Shown one piece after another: positions 1-6,012 of a stretch of DNA of 9,371 nt. Location: NCBI GenBank assembly GCA_934561725.1, contig CAKTGW010000014.1, positions 1-9,371 on the forward strand, given 5' to 3'. Below the pieces are notes generated by a model. That model did not search any database, was not told the origin of the DNA, and saw only the letters and a list, made by a program, of their open reading frames with translations. Source of the stretch: an uncultured Oscillospiraceae bacterium (GTDB taxonomy: Bacteria > Bacillota > Clostridia > Oscillospirales > Oscillospiraceae). Numbering within the stretch: position 1 is the first letter of the stretch; each line of letters starts with the position of its first letter. The position numbers were made by a program, and so were the translations under genes.

Positions 1-369
1 GATGCAGAGTGCGCCACGCTCAATGATGAGATCGAGGTCGTTTCGGAACTGACCAGACGGCTGATTGCCGAGAACTCCACCACCGCCATTCCGCAGGATG
101 AGTACAACAGAAAATACGATGCGCTGGTCGAGCGTTTCCATACGGCGCAGGATCGCCTTGATGAACTGCAGAAATTGAGAATTACACGGAGCTTTCAGGC
201 CGATGTGCTGGAGTGCTTCATGTTTGAGATAAAGGCCATCGACACCTCGCTGCCGCTGGAATACACGGATCGCTTCTGGCTCAACCTGATCGACAGGGTG
301 ACAGTTTACGAGGACAAGCGGCTGGTATTCCGCTTCAAAAACGGGACCGAGGTTGAAGAAACGCTATGA
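1..369 (+). CDS. Serine-recombinase-family protein, C-terminal end (5' truncated)
   Basis: The reading frame is open from base 1 to the TGA at 367-369, giving 122 residues of a protein that starts outside the window. The first ~60 residues are charged and heptad-like (…LTRRLIAEN…, …ALVERFHTAQDRLDELQKLR…), as in the coiled coil of large serine recombinases. The tail LIDRVTVYEDKRLVFRFKNGTEVEE resembles the usual end of clostridial 'recombinase family' proteins on integrative elements. These enzymes cut and rejoin DNA at att sites through an N-terminal serine domain, which is not visible here. The TTG at 175 is internal and not a start. Downstream lie a two-way terminator and then a tRNA-Val gene pointing toward this gene, so this is probably one end of an integrated element. 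The family call rests only on the C-terminal pattern. Confidence 0.75.
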   Translation, partial: DAECATLNDEIEVVSELTRRLIAENSTTAIPQDEYNRKYDALVERFHTAQDRLDELQKLRITRSFQADVLECFMFEIKAIDTSLPLEYTDRFWLNLIDRVTVYEDKRLVFRFKNGTEVEETL

Positions 370-380
370 CGGCAGAACGC

Positions 381-430
381 AAAAATGCCCGTGACGGGGA
401 TCAGGCGGTCCTCATCACGGGCTTTCCTCT
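381..430. terminator. Bidirectional Rho-independent terminator after the recombinase gene
   Basis: GCCCGTGACGGGGA (387-400) pairs with TCCTCATCACGGGC (409-422) around an 8-nt loop, with G-T and A-C type irregularities. On the plus strand it is followed by TTTCCTCT. On the minus strand it is followed by ATTTTTGCG, so it should stop transcription from both sides. It starts 17 bp after the recombinase stop codon. Confidence 0.75.
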
Positions 431-433
431 ATG

Positions 434-461
434 TGAAACGGTAGTCTTTTTTTGAAACGGT
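434..461. repeat. 9-bp direct repeat TGAAACGGT
   Basis: TGAAACGGT occurs at 434-442 and again at 453-461, a 19-bp period (about two helical turns), with a run of seven T between the copies. It lies 65-90 bp after the recombinase stop codon, where integrases often have their attachment site. The rest of 430-590 holds no convincing gene; the 73-residue minus frame across it has no ribosome binding site that I can see. A role as an att half-site is a guess. Confidence 0.4.
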
Positions 462-592
462 TTATTCCGGCTATCTGCGTCAGGCCGCACAACGGGCCAC
501 AAAACCGGCCACATCGGGCTTTTTGCCGTGCCGCAGGAATACCAAATGCACCCGCTGTTTTGCGGAAAGTGCCGGTTTACAAGGCTTTTCGT

Positions 593-648
593 GGCAAAAT
601 AAAACGATACGGTAATCGACACATTGTATCAATTACCGTATCAGTTTT
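593..648 (-). terminator. Terminator of the tRNA-Val gene
   Basis: A perfect 11-bp inverted repeat GATACGGTAAT / ATTACCGTATC (606-616 and 632-642) is extended by c605-g644 and AAAA/TTTT across a bulged A. Read on the minus strand, the hairpin is followed by GTTTTATTTTGCC. It begins directly at the encoded CCA end of the tRNA, so it is the natural end of that transcript. Confidence 0.85.
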
Positions 649-723
649 GGTGGACGATACAAGACTCGAACTTGTGACCTCCCGCACGTCAAGCGGATGC
701 GCTACCAGCTGCGCCAATCGTCC
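648..723 (-). tRNA. tRNA-Val (anticodon GAC)
   Basis: The reverse complement folds into a complete 76-nt cloverleaf. The acceptor stem is GGACGAT/ATCGTCC with discriminator A, and the CCA end is encoded (648-650). The D arm is GCGC-AGCTGGTA-GCGC. The anticodon stem TCCGC/GCGGG encloses the loop TTGACGT, which puts GAC at positions 34-36 and reads valine codon GUC (and GUU by wobble). The T arm is ACAAG-TTCGAGT-CTTGT. No stem mismatch beyond one T-G pair is seen. It is a single-gene unit with its own promoter and terminator. Its 3' end faces the recombinase remnant at the left edge, which fits, but does not prove, use of this tRNA as an integration target. Confidence 0.97.
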
Positions 724-750
724 ATATCAAATTTGCGCTTCCGTATCAGC

Positions 751-781
751 AAGGGATATTCTACACGAAAGAACATCCCTT
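751..781. repeat. 12-bp inverted repeat inside the tRNA promoter
   Basis: AAGGGATATTCT (751-762) and AGAACATCCCTT (770-781) form an inverted repeat with 11 of 12 positions matching and a 7-bp centre. It fills the space between the -35 and -10 boxes of the tRNA-Val promoter and covers most of the -10. It lies upstream of the expected start of transcription, so it would act as DNA (operator-like), not as an RNA hairpin of the tRNA transcript. Confidence 0.6.
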
Positions 782-786
782 GTCAA
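758..786 (-). promoter_or_regulatory. Sigma-A promoter of tRNA-Val
   Basis: On the minus strand TTGACA (786-781) and TAGAAT (763-758) are 17 bp apart, nearly full consensus. Transcription should start near 751, about 28 nt before the mature tRNA 5' end at 723. This gives the tRNA its own promoter, independent of the CHR genes upstream. Confidence 0.88.
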
Positions 787-802
787 TACTTTTTTTACTT
801 TT

Positions 803-1372
803 TTAGAGTTTATTTTTAATAAACTCTGCAATCACAAAGACGATGCCGCAGCCGAAGATGACCAGGATCTGGTCCACCTTGAACTTGGTCAGCGCCACAA
901 GCGCAAGCGCTGTGAGCACGACCGAGAGCCAATTGATATTGCTCAGAGCGATCGCCACACCCTCGCCCCAGAAAGCCGTGATCAGAATGCTGAGTCCGGC
1001 CGCGGCGATCAGTGCCACAACAGCGGGACGCAGTCCGCTCATAACGCCCTGCATCAGCGTCATCTGGCGATATTTCTTATACAGATAGAAGAACAGACTG
1101 ACAACCAGGAAGGGCGGAACCATAAAGCCGGCAGTTGCGGCCAGTGCACCGGGGAACCCGGCTACCTTGGTTCCCACAAAGGTTGCCGCATTGATGGCGA
1201 TCGGGCCGGGCGTAATCTGGGAAATGGTGATCAGATCAGTAAATTCCGAGCCGTTCAGCCAGCCGTTGAGATGGACGATCTGCTCCTCGATCAAAGGCAG
1301 AGAGGCATAGCCGCCGCCGATAGTAAACACGCCGATATACAGGAAAGCAGCAAACAGCTTCAGATAGATCAC
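803..1372 (-). CDS. CHR-family chromate transporter-like protein, second half-size subunit
   Basis: This 189-residue, highly hydrophobic membrane protein is one half-size member of the CHR (chromate ion transporter) family. The family hallmarks are near the N terminus: FTIGGGYASLPLIEEQ (about residues 16-31) and ITPGPIAINAATFVG (about 52-66). Five or six membrane segments follow. The start is GTG at 1372, overlapping the stop of the upstream CHR gene by 4 bp (GTGA), with AGGAGGG about 7 nt upstream. Known family members export chromate, sulfate-like anions or have unknown substrates; half-size members usually work as co-expressed pairs, as here. The last codons form a hairpin (AGAGTTTAT/ATAAACTCT, 805-827) but no T run follows it on this strand, so transcription may continue toward the tRNA gene. 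The substrate cannot be read from the sequence. Confidence 0.93.
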   Translation of the reverse strand: MIYLKLFAAFLYIGVFTIGGGYASLPLIEEQIVHLNGWLNGSEFTDLITISQITPGPIAINAATFVGTKVAGFPGALAATAGFMVPPFLVVSLFFYLYKKYRQMTLMQGVMSGLRPAVVALIAAAGLSILITAFWGEGVAIALSNINWLSVVLTALALVALTKFKVDQILVIFGCGIVFVIAEFIKNKL

Positions 1373-1941
1373 AGTGTGCCCTCCTTTTTCTTTGTGAGCA
1401 TGGCAGCAATGGCTCCGGCTGCACCCGCCACGATAATAATGTATGCCACATTGATGTTGAAAAACCAGGTGGCGCAGAATGCACAGGCCATGACCACGAT
1501 GCTGGGTATCTTAATCGGACTCTTGAAATAGCCCTTGGCCATGCTCCAGACCGCATCGATGATCACCGCTGCAATGCCGGACTGCATGCCGCGCAGCAGA
1601 GCGGCCGCATAGACATTGGCACGTACAAAATCGTAGATCACATACATGACAGACAGGATGATCAGCGGCGGAATAGCCGTACCCAAAGCGCCGACCAGAG
1701 CGCCGGGGAAGCCGCCGCAGCGCCAGCCCAGCAGCACCGCCGCATTAATAGCGATCGCGCCGGGTGACGACTGGCCGATAGCCACCAGTTCAAGCGTTTC
1801 ATCCTCACTGAGCCAGCCAAGCTCATCGGCAAATTTTTTCTTCATCAGCGGTACGATAACGTAGCCGCCGCCGAATGTAAACGCGCTCAGCAGAAAGGTT
1901 GAGCTGAACAGCGTCCACAGGCTGAATTTTTTCTCCTTCAC
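1369..1941 (-). CDS. CHR-family chromate transporter-like protein, first half-size subunit
   Basis: This is a 190-residue CHR-family membrane protein, paralogous to its partner just downstream. It shows the same motifs: FTFGGGYVIVPLMKKKF near residues 22-38 and GQSSPGAIAINAAVLLG near 57-73, then hydrophobic segments and a basic tail (LTKKKEGTL). The frame allows a GTG at 1950, but that start would sit directly on its own GAGGAG ribosome binding site (1955-1950). The next GTG at 1941 is 8 nt away and is the better start (protein MKEKKFSLW…). An in-frame TAA at 1959-1957 rules out a longer form. It is translationally coupled to the second subunit by the GTGA overlap. I see no good promoter between it and the hairpin at 1973-1996, so it may be read through from the zinc-ribbon gene. 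Confidence 0.92.
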   Translation of the reverse strand: MKEKKFSLWTLFSSTFLLSAFTFGGGYVIVPLMKKKFADELGWLSEDETLELVAIGQSSPGAIAINAAVLLGWRCGGFPGALVGALGTAIPPLIILSVMYVIYDFVRANVYAAALLRGMQSGIAAVIIDAVWSMAKGYFKSPIKIPSIVVMACAFCATWFFNINVAYIIIVAGAAGAIAAMLTKKKEGTL

Positions 1942-1972
1942 TCTCTTCACTCCTCTTTATATCTGACAGCAA

Positions 1973-1996
1973 GAGAGACCGCTTATGCGGTCTCTC
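1973..1996 (-). terminator. Hairpin terminator or attenuator below the zinc-ribbon gene
   Basis: GAGAGACCGC and GCGGTCTCTC form a perfect 10-bp stem with a TTAT loop, starting 17 bp after the stop of the zinc-ribbon gene. On the minus strand it is followed by TTGCTGTCAG, a poor T run, so termination is probably partial. It lies only about 30 bp before the CHR pair and may lower read-through into it. Confidence 0.6.
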
Positions 1997-2013
1997 CTCG
2001 CAGCTGACTGTGC

Positions 2014-2658
2014 TTACCAGCTCTCCTTGATAATAACAGGGATCTCCTTTTGCAGTTCCCCGCAGGACACGATCAGCGTGGCCTTGCCTGAGCCTACGCC
2101 TGTGACCAATCCGGTCTGATCCACAGTAAACACGGTCTCATCCGTGCTACGCCACTGGACATCCGCCACAAGATCAATGGGATACACCGTTGCAGACAGC
2201 TGAAGCGTCTGACCCACGATGTGAGTAAAGCCGCTGTCGATCGGTGAGGTATTATAAAATACGGACAACGATGTAGGCTGCACTGCCGGTGTGGGGCTGG
2301 GAGACGGACTGGGCGACGGCGATGCATCCGGAAGTGCCGCAGAGATAGGCGGCGGAGACACCAGATTATCCGGTGTATTCGGATCCTTCTGCGCCTCGCG
2401 GCTGTTCAGACTGGTGGTGATCAAAACAATGACGGACAGCATAACAACAGCCAGCAGGATCAGGCCGAAGGCCAGCTGCCAGACATTGTTGGATGCGGCA
2501 CGGGCCGAGGCCGCCGTACCCTTCTGTACGCTGTCAGTCGTAGCGGCCGGACGGGAAGATACTGCCTGGCGGCGTGCGCCGCAGTAAGGGCACTTCTTGA
2601 GCAGTCCGGAATACTGCCGGCGGCATTTGCGGCAGGTAATCGTTGGAATAAAGCCCAT
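2014..2658 (-). CDS. Zinc-ribbon membrane protein with extracellular Ig-like (BIG2) domain
   Basis: This 214-residue protein has three clear parts. Residues 9-26 form a treble-clef or zinc-ribbon fold with two CxxC pairs (CRKC at 9-12, CPYC at 23-26). A single membrane segment lies at about 60-82. A low-complexity Pro/Ser linker (SPSPSPSPTP, about 100-128) leads to a BIG2-type bacterial Ig-like domain to the end, with the typical 'LQLSATVYP…VQWRSTDETVFTVDQTGLVTGVGSGKATL' layout. The likely topology is zinc ribbon inside the cell and Ig domain outside. The ATG at 2658 has a weak AAAGG site about 10 nt upstream, and a consensus promoter lies about 80 bp further up. Its job is unknown; it is not an enzyme by any motif I see. 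Similar architectures are common in gut Clostridia, but I cannot name a characterised one. Confidence 0.85.
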   Translation of the reverse strand: MGFIPTITCRKCRRQYSGLLKKCPYCGARRQAVSSRPAATTDSVQKGTAASARAASNNVWQLAFGLILLAVVMLSVIVLITTSLNSREAQKDPNTPDNLVSPPPISAALPDASPSPSPSPSPTPAVQPTSLSVFYNTSPIDSGFTHIVGQTLQLSATVYPIDLVADVQWRSTDETVFTVDQTGLVTGVGSGKATLIVSCGELQKEIPVIIKESW

Positions 2659-2743
2659 GGTGCTACAACCTTTCTCTTTTGAGTGTTCCTCTGCGGCAGA
2701 AAGAAGTCATAAATGTGCGCCCTCCGCCGATGCAGATGGGTTT

Positions 2744-2772
2744 ATTTTATCTCTTTTCCGCATATTCGTCAA
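2744..2772 (-). promoter_or_regulatory. Sigma-A promoter of the zinc-ribbon/BIG2 gene
   Basis: On the minus strand TTGACG (2772-2767) and TAAAAT (2749-2744) are 17 bp apart. Transcription would start near 2737 and leave an untranslated leader of about 80 nt before the ATG at 2658. I see no other element in the 220-bp gap 2659-2878 apart from this promoter and the upstream gene's terminator. Confidence 0.75.
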
Positions 2773-2822
2773 GCTTTACGCCAAGAATCTCCGGCAGCTT
2801 CTCTCAAACATGAATTTCCGGC

Positions 2823-2857
2823 AAAAAATATCCAGCCTCCGGAAGAGGCTGGATATT
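2823..2857 (-). terminator. Rho-independent terminator of the lipoprotein esterase gene
   Basis: A perfect 13-bp stem AATATCCAGCCTC / GAGGCTGGATATT with a 5-nt loop is followed on the minus strand by a run of six T (complement of 2823-2828). It lies 22 bp after the stop codon of the lipoprotein gene. Confidence 0.93.
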
Positions 2858-2878
2858 CATTAATGGAAACATCTGTTA

Positions 2879-4957
2879 TTATTCTGCAATTTTCATTCCA
2901 AGCGCATCCATGATCTCATAGACCGGCACATATACCTCATCATCGATCACAGTAACGGGAGAGGACAGCTCTCCGGTGGTAAAGTCGGCATAACGGATAA
3001 AGCCGGTACCATCGCCGCTGCCATAATGCTCACGGCGAACAGCAGTAATTCCATCACCTTCCGCAGTAACTTCAACGCCTGTAATGGTGCCGCGGGTATC
3101 AAGCTTATGCTCAGCGTTATAAACCGCTTCATCGGGATCCTCAGCCGCAACCTTGATATTTACTGTCTGATTGCCGTACCTCAGAGTCATGGCATGCGTC
3201 TCAATACTTACTCCCTTACCGCCATTGATATCCGGATTTCTCTGAGGTCCATACCAGTTCAGGCCAATTACATCATTCATAAGTACCCGATAGGACTGGA
3301 AGTTGTCGAACAGCTGTTCCAGGTCACTGACCGCAACCTTAACTACGCCATCTCCGGTATCGATAGCCGCATGAGCCATCTCCACATCGCCGGAATTTGT
3401 CTTGGCAATATTGGAGCCGGCAGTGAAGGCTGCCTCAGTAACGGCGCCATCCTGCAGCCATGTACCGTCAAGCACGGAATCAAAGAAGGTAAAGATTGCT
3501 TCCATATGCGACTCATAGGACCAACTGTGGTGGCCGTATTCAATAACGATAGCAGTGCTTCTCTCCGCATAATCCTCAGATCGGATGCCGTACTGTTCCA
3601 GCTTTGTTGCAAGATCATCCTGATCTCCCCAAACATACAGAGTCGGAACCAGTACACGGTCGCTCACAGCATGTCCGGATGTGGGCGCAGCAGCTTTAAA
3701 CTGAATATCTTCAAATTCTGCAAACTTTTTCGGCTCCTGTGCCAGATAAATCGTACCTGTGGAACCCATGGAGTTGCCGGTAATAAACAGTTTTTCCGCA
3801 TCAATATTATACCGGCTCATAGCGTCCCCCATGCAGAGATAAACCGCTTTTTCCGCTGCTTCAAGTTCAGCCAGTTCAACAGGATCTGTGACGACGCCGT
3901 TTTTCCGCATCAGCTCATCATTGCATCCCCACCACGTGCTGCCAATGGCATTGGGCAGAAGCAGCATATAGTTATATTCGTCAGCATAGGGTTCTACCTT
4001 CAGTCCGGCGCCCTCAAATCCCCGGACCAGGGCTGCATTTTCATTTCCGGTACCTCCGTGGAGCATGAGAGACAGCTTAGCGGCCGTCCCATCATAACCG
4101 CTGGGAATGTACAGCTGATAAGGGTGCAGCTTATTAATGTCCTCAAGATAAATGAGGAACCAGCGATTGCCGGTCATCTTGTATTCCGTATCCTCTGCGC
4201 ATCTTTCGATCTGAGCCAGACGCTCCGGGGCAAAGGTCTCTCCAACGGGCTCGGCAGACTTATACAGCGCGACGTATCCGTCCTCCTCAAGCTTATGGAG
4301 CCCCATGGCCTTTTCAGCGAACTCAACAAAGGGAACATAGAGCTTTCCATCAACTGCGGCAAAGGCTGCAGACAATTCAACCGTGCTGCCGTCCACTGTC
4401 ACAGAGGCCGCGCCTTCCTTGATGCCGGAGATAGTGACCTCGTTGGTATCCGTGATCTCCTCAGTCCATACAGGATTATTGTCAATAGAGTGGAACACAT
4501 AGGCGTTATACTTGTAATAGAAAGTATAGCTTCCATCGTTCTCCTCATATTTCGTGCCGGGGCCAAAAATTTTCTGCACTTCGTCCAGACTAATCATGAC
4601 GGTTCCGTCTATATCTCGGAGCACGTCATCCAGATCATACTGGTAAATGGCATTGGGATAGTAGCTGTATGTATCCACATCAGGAGACTTGGGATCAGGC
4701 ATATTCACATCAAAGAACAGCATATCCTCAACGCCTTCCCTGATGTAAACCGTATCAAACTTATACTTCTGCTCCAGATTTATATCTGTTCCGACTGTAT
4801 CATAGGGGATAAGAGCATTCTGGTGCTCCGGACTGGGGGCAGTGGATTCAGGTGCAAGAGATCCGGTCGGCTTTTCAGCGTTTCCGCTACAGGCGGAAAG
4901 CAAGCCCAGTATCATAACGGCAGCCAAAACGGCACTTAAAAATCTGCGAGTTTTCAT
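2879..4957 (-). CDS. Secreted lipoprotein with alpha/beta-hydrolase (esterase-like) core
   Basis: This 692-residue protein has a lipoprotein signal (MKTRRF…ILGLLSAC, lipid-attached Cys23) and should sit on the outer face of the membrane. Residues 66-235 contain segments like the copper-amine-oxidase N-terminal 'stalk' domain (VTVDGSTVELSAAF…DGKLYVPFVEFAEKAMGL, 187-220). Residues ~275-500 form an alpha/beta-hydrolase resembling PHB-depolymerase/feruloyl-esterase-type enzymes: HGG oxyanion loop at 300-302, nucleophile elbow GNSMG with Ser396, acid in GDQDD (444-448) and His in GHHSW (476 or 477). The C terminus has further stalk-like segments ending VYVPVYEIMDALGMKI. The start has AGGAGG 5 nt upstream. 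The hydrolytic role is a family inference; the substrate is unknown (an ester, possibly of dietary or cell-wall polymers). The gene is AT-richer than its neighbours by eye and occupies the place below sigE where sigG often lies. Confidence 0.85.
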   Translation of the reverse strand: MKTRRFLSAVLAAVMILGLLSACSGNAEKPTGSLAPESTAPSPEHQNALIPYDTVGTDINLEQKYKFDTVYIREGVEDMLFFDVNMPDPKSPDVDTYSYYPNAIYQYDLDDVLRDIDGTVMISLDEVQKIFGPGTKYEENDGSYTFYYKYNAYVFHSIDNNPVWTEEITDTNEVTISGIKEGAASVTVDGSTVELSAAFAAVDGKLYVPFVEFAEKAMGLHKLEEDGYVALYKSAEPVGETFAPERLAQIERCAEDTEYKMTGNRWFLIYLEDINKLHPYQLYIPSGYDGTAAKLSLMLHGGTGNENAALVRGFEGAGLKVEPYADEYNYMLLLPNAIGSTWWGCNDELMRKNGVVTDPVELAELEAAEKAVYLCMGDAMSRYNIDAEKLFITGNSMGSTGTIYLAQEPKKFAEFEDIQFKAAAPTSGHAVSDRVLVPTLYVWGDQDDLATKLEQYGIRSEDYAERSTAIVIEYGHHSWSYESHMEAIFTFFDSVLDGTWLQDGAVTEAAFTAGSNIAKTNSGDVEMAHAAIDTGDGVVKVAVSDLEQLFDNFQSYRVLMNDVIGLNWYGPQRNPDINGGKGVSIETHAMTLRYGNQTVNIKVAAEDPDEAVYNAEHKLDTRGTITGVEVTAEGDGITAVRREHYGSGDGTGFIRYADFTTGELSSPVTVIDDEVYVPVYEIMDALGMKIAE

Positions 4958-5014
4958 CTTTTCCTCCTGTCATAATTCAAAATACACAATCATCGCGCAA
5001 CGATCTTGAAATTA

Positions 5015-5042
5015 ATTATATAAATTAACGATCGAATTGCAA
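5015..5042 (-). promoter_or_regulatory. Probable sigma-A promoter of the lipoprotein gene
   Basis: On the minus strand TTGCAA (5042-5037) and a perfect TATAAT (5020-5015) are 16 bp apart. Transcription would start near 5008, about 50 nt before the ATG. A short AT palindrome (TTAATT-ATATA-AATTAA, 5012-5028) covers the -10. A second candidate, TTGATA (5145-5140) with TAAAAT (5121-5116) 18 bp apart, lies further upstream. Confidence 0.6.
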
Positions 5043-5050
5043 TACAGGAG

Positions 5051-5238
5051 ACATAAGTGGTGTAAATTTATGTATAACTCGCAATTATTAATTTGAGAAA
5101 TCTACATAACTGGCAATTTTATCGGACAACTGGTACTGTTATCAATTGCTGCCATCGCTCCATCGGGTATCTTCTAAAATCTCATAACAACATAATTTAC
5201 ATAATATATATTATGTAAATTAGTCCTGTGTGTTATGT
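5051..5238. repeat. Cluster of seven ACATAA/TTATGT boxes
   Basis: ACATAA occurs at 5051-5056, 5104-5109, 5190-5195 and 5199-5204. Its complement TTATGT occurs at 5068-5073, 5211-5216 and 5233-5238. The 5051/5068 pair is an inverted repeat with an 11-bp centre, and the 5199/5211 pair forms the core of the large palindrome. The cluster fills the space between sigE and the lipoprotein gene and lies directly upstream of the probable lipoprotein promoter, so it may hold operator sites. No gene is seen in this 275-bp gap. Confidence 0.55.
5193..5222. repeat. Perfect 30-bp AT-rich palindrome
   Basis: The 15-bp arm TAATTTACATAATAT is followed immediately by its exact reverse complement, with no loop. 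It starts 11 bp after the sigE stop codon. No T run follows it on either strand and the stem has only two G-C pairs, so it is a poor terminator. It looks more like a binding site for a dimeric regulator or a cruciform. Confidence 0.8.
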
Positions 5239-5985
5239 AAGAAAATGCCGGGCAAGATCCCGCCGCAGGCGGTGAATGATCCGTTTTTCCAGCCGGCTGA
5301 TATAGGACTGCGAAATGCCCAGAATATCCGCTACCTGCTTCTGTGTATACTCGGCATAGCCGCACAGTCCGAAACGCATCAGAATGATCGAGCGCTCCCG
5401 CTCATTGAGCCGCCCCACCGCATCCATGAGCAGGTGCTTATCCACATCGTCCTCCAACGGCCGGTAGACTTCATCCTCCTCGGTTCCCAGAATATCCGAA
5501 AGCAGAAGCTCGTTCCCATCCCAATCCGTATTCAGCGGCTCGTCAAATGAGACCTCGGCCCGCTGAGCGCTGACCTTGCGCAGATGCATAAGGATCTCAT
5601 TTTCTATGCACCGGGAGGCATAGGTCGCCAGCTTGATGTTCCGGGCGGGCTTGAAGGTATCGATTGCCTTGATCAGACCGATCGCGCCTATAGAGATCAG
5701 ATCTTCCAGATTGATCCCCGTATTTTCAAATCTGCGGGCGATATAGACCACCAGGCGCAGATTGTGCTCGATCAGCCTCTGCTTTGCAGCTTCATCCCCC
5801 TTGTCCAGAGCTGCGATCGTACGCTCCTCGTCCTCTCTGCTCAGCGGTGCCGGCAAATTATCGCTCCCGCCGATATACAGCAGAGGATCCGGCCCGAATC
5901 CCAGCCTGGACACACAGCGCCGGGCGCGAAGAGCCAGATGCAGCCGCCACAGGCGTAAACCATGTAAACAACTCATGCTTTTCAT
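5233..5985 (-). CDS. sigE: Sporulation sigma factor sigma-E (pro-form)
   Basis: This 250-residue protein is the mother-cell sporulation sigma factor, made as an inactive pro-form. After an N-terminal arm rich in Arg and Leu comes the conserved processing zone LLYIGGS (about 35-41). Sigma region 2 follows ([19 protein letters not shown]…[18 protein letters not shown], about 74-111), then …[15 protein letters not shown], the family signature [19 protein letters not shown], and a region-4 helix-turn-helix ([23 protein letters not shown], about 214-236). It closely matches the Bacillus protein throughout. An ATG at 6009 is in frame, but GGAGG sits 7 nt before the ATG at 5985, which I take as the start (MKSMSCL…). 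It follows spoIIGA by 27 bp in one operon. The pro-arm is about 8 residues longer than in B. subtilis. No sigG follows; an AT-rich palindrome does. Confidence 0.97.
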   Translation of the reverse strand: MKSMSCLHGLRLWRLHLALRARRCVSRLGFGPDPLLYIGGSDNLPAPLSREDEERTIAALDKGDEAAKQRLIEHNLRLVVYIARRFENTGINLEDLISIGAIGLIKAIDTFKPARNIKLATYASRCIENEILMHLRKVSAQRAEVSFDEPLNTDWDGNELLLSDILGTEEDEVYRPLEDDVDKHLLMDAVGRLNERERSIILMRFGLCGYAEYTQKQVADILGISQSYISRLEKRIIHRLRRDLARHFLT

Positions 5986-6012
5986 ATCCATACCTCCATC
6001 TATGTACATATT

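Noticed and set aside
401..622. 73-residue minus-strand frame between the recombinase and the tRNA
   Set aside because: It starts inside the tRNA terminator and runs through the two-way terminator, without a ribosome binding site or any domain.
805..827. AT-rich hairpin at the end of the second CHR gene as a terminator
   Set aside because: The stem is perfect, but on the coding strand it is followed by A residues; the T run lies on the wrong side.
452..1531. 359-residue plus-strand frame
   Set aside because: It runs antisense through the tRNA-Val and both CHR genes and has low-complexity, His/Asp/Gln-rich composition with no family pattern. It is a shadow of the minus-strand genes.
3026..4939. 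637-residue plus-strand frame opposite the lipoprotein gene
   Set aside because: Its length is striking, but the minus frame has a lipobox, catalytic motifs, ribosome binding site, promoter and terminator. The plus frame has none of these and no recognisable domain.
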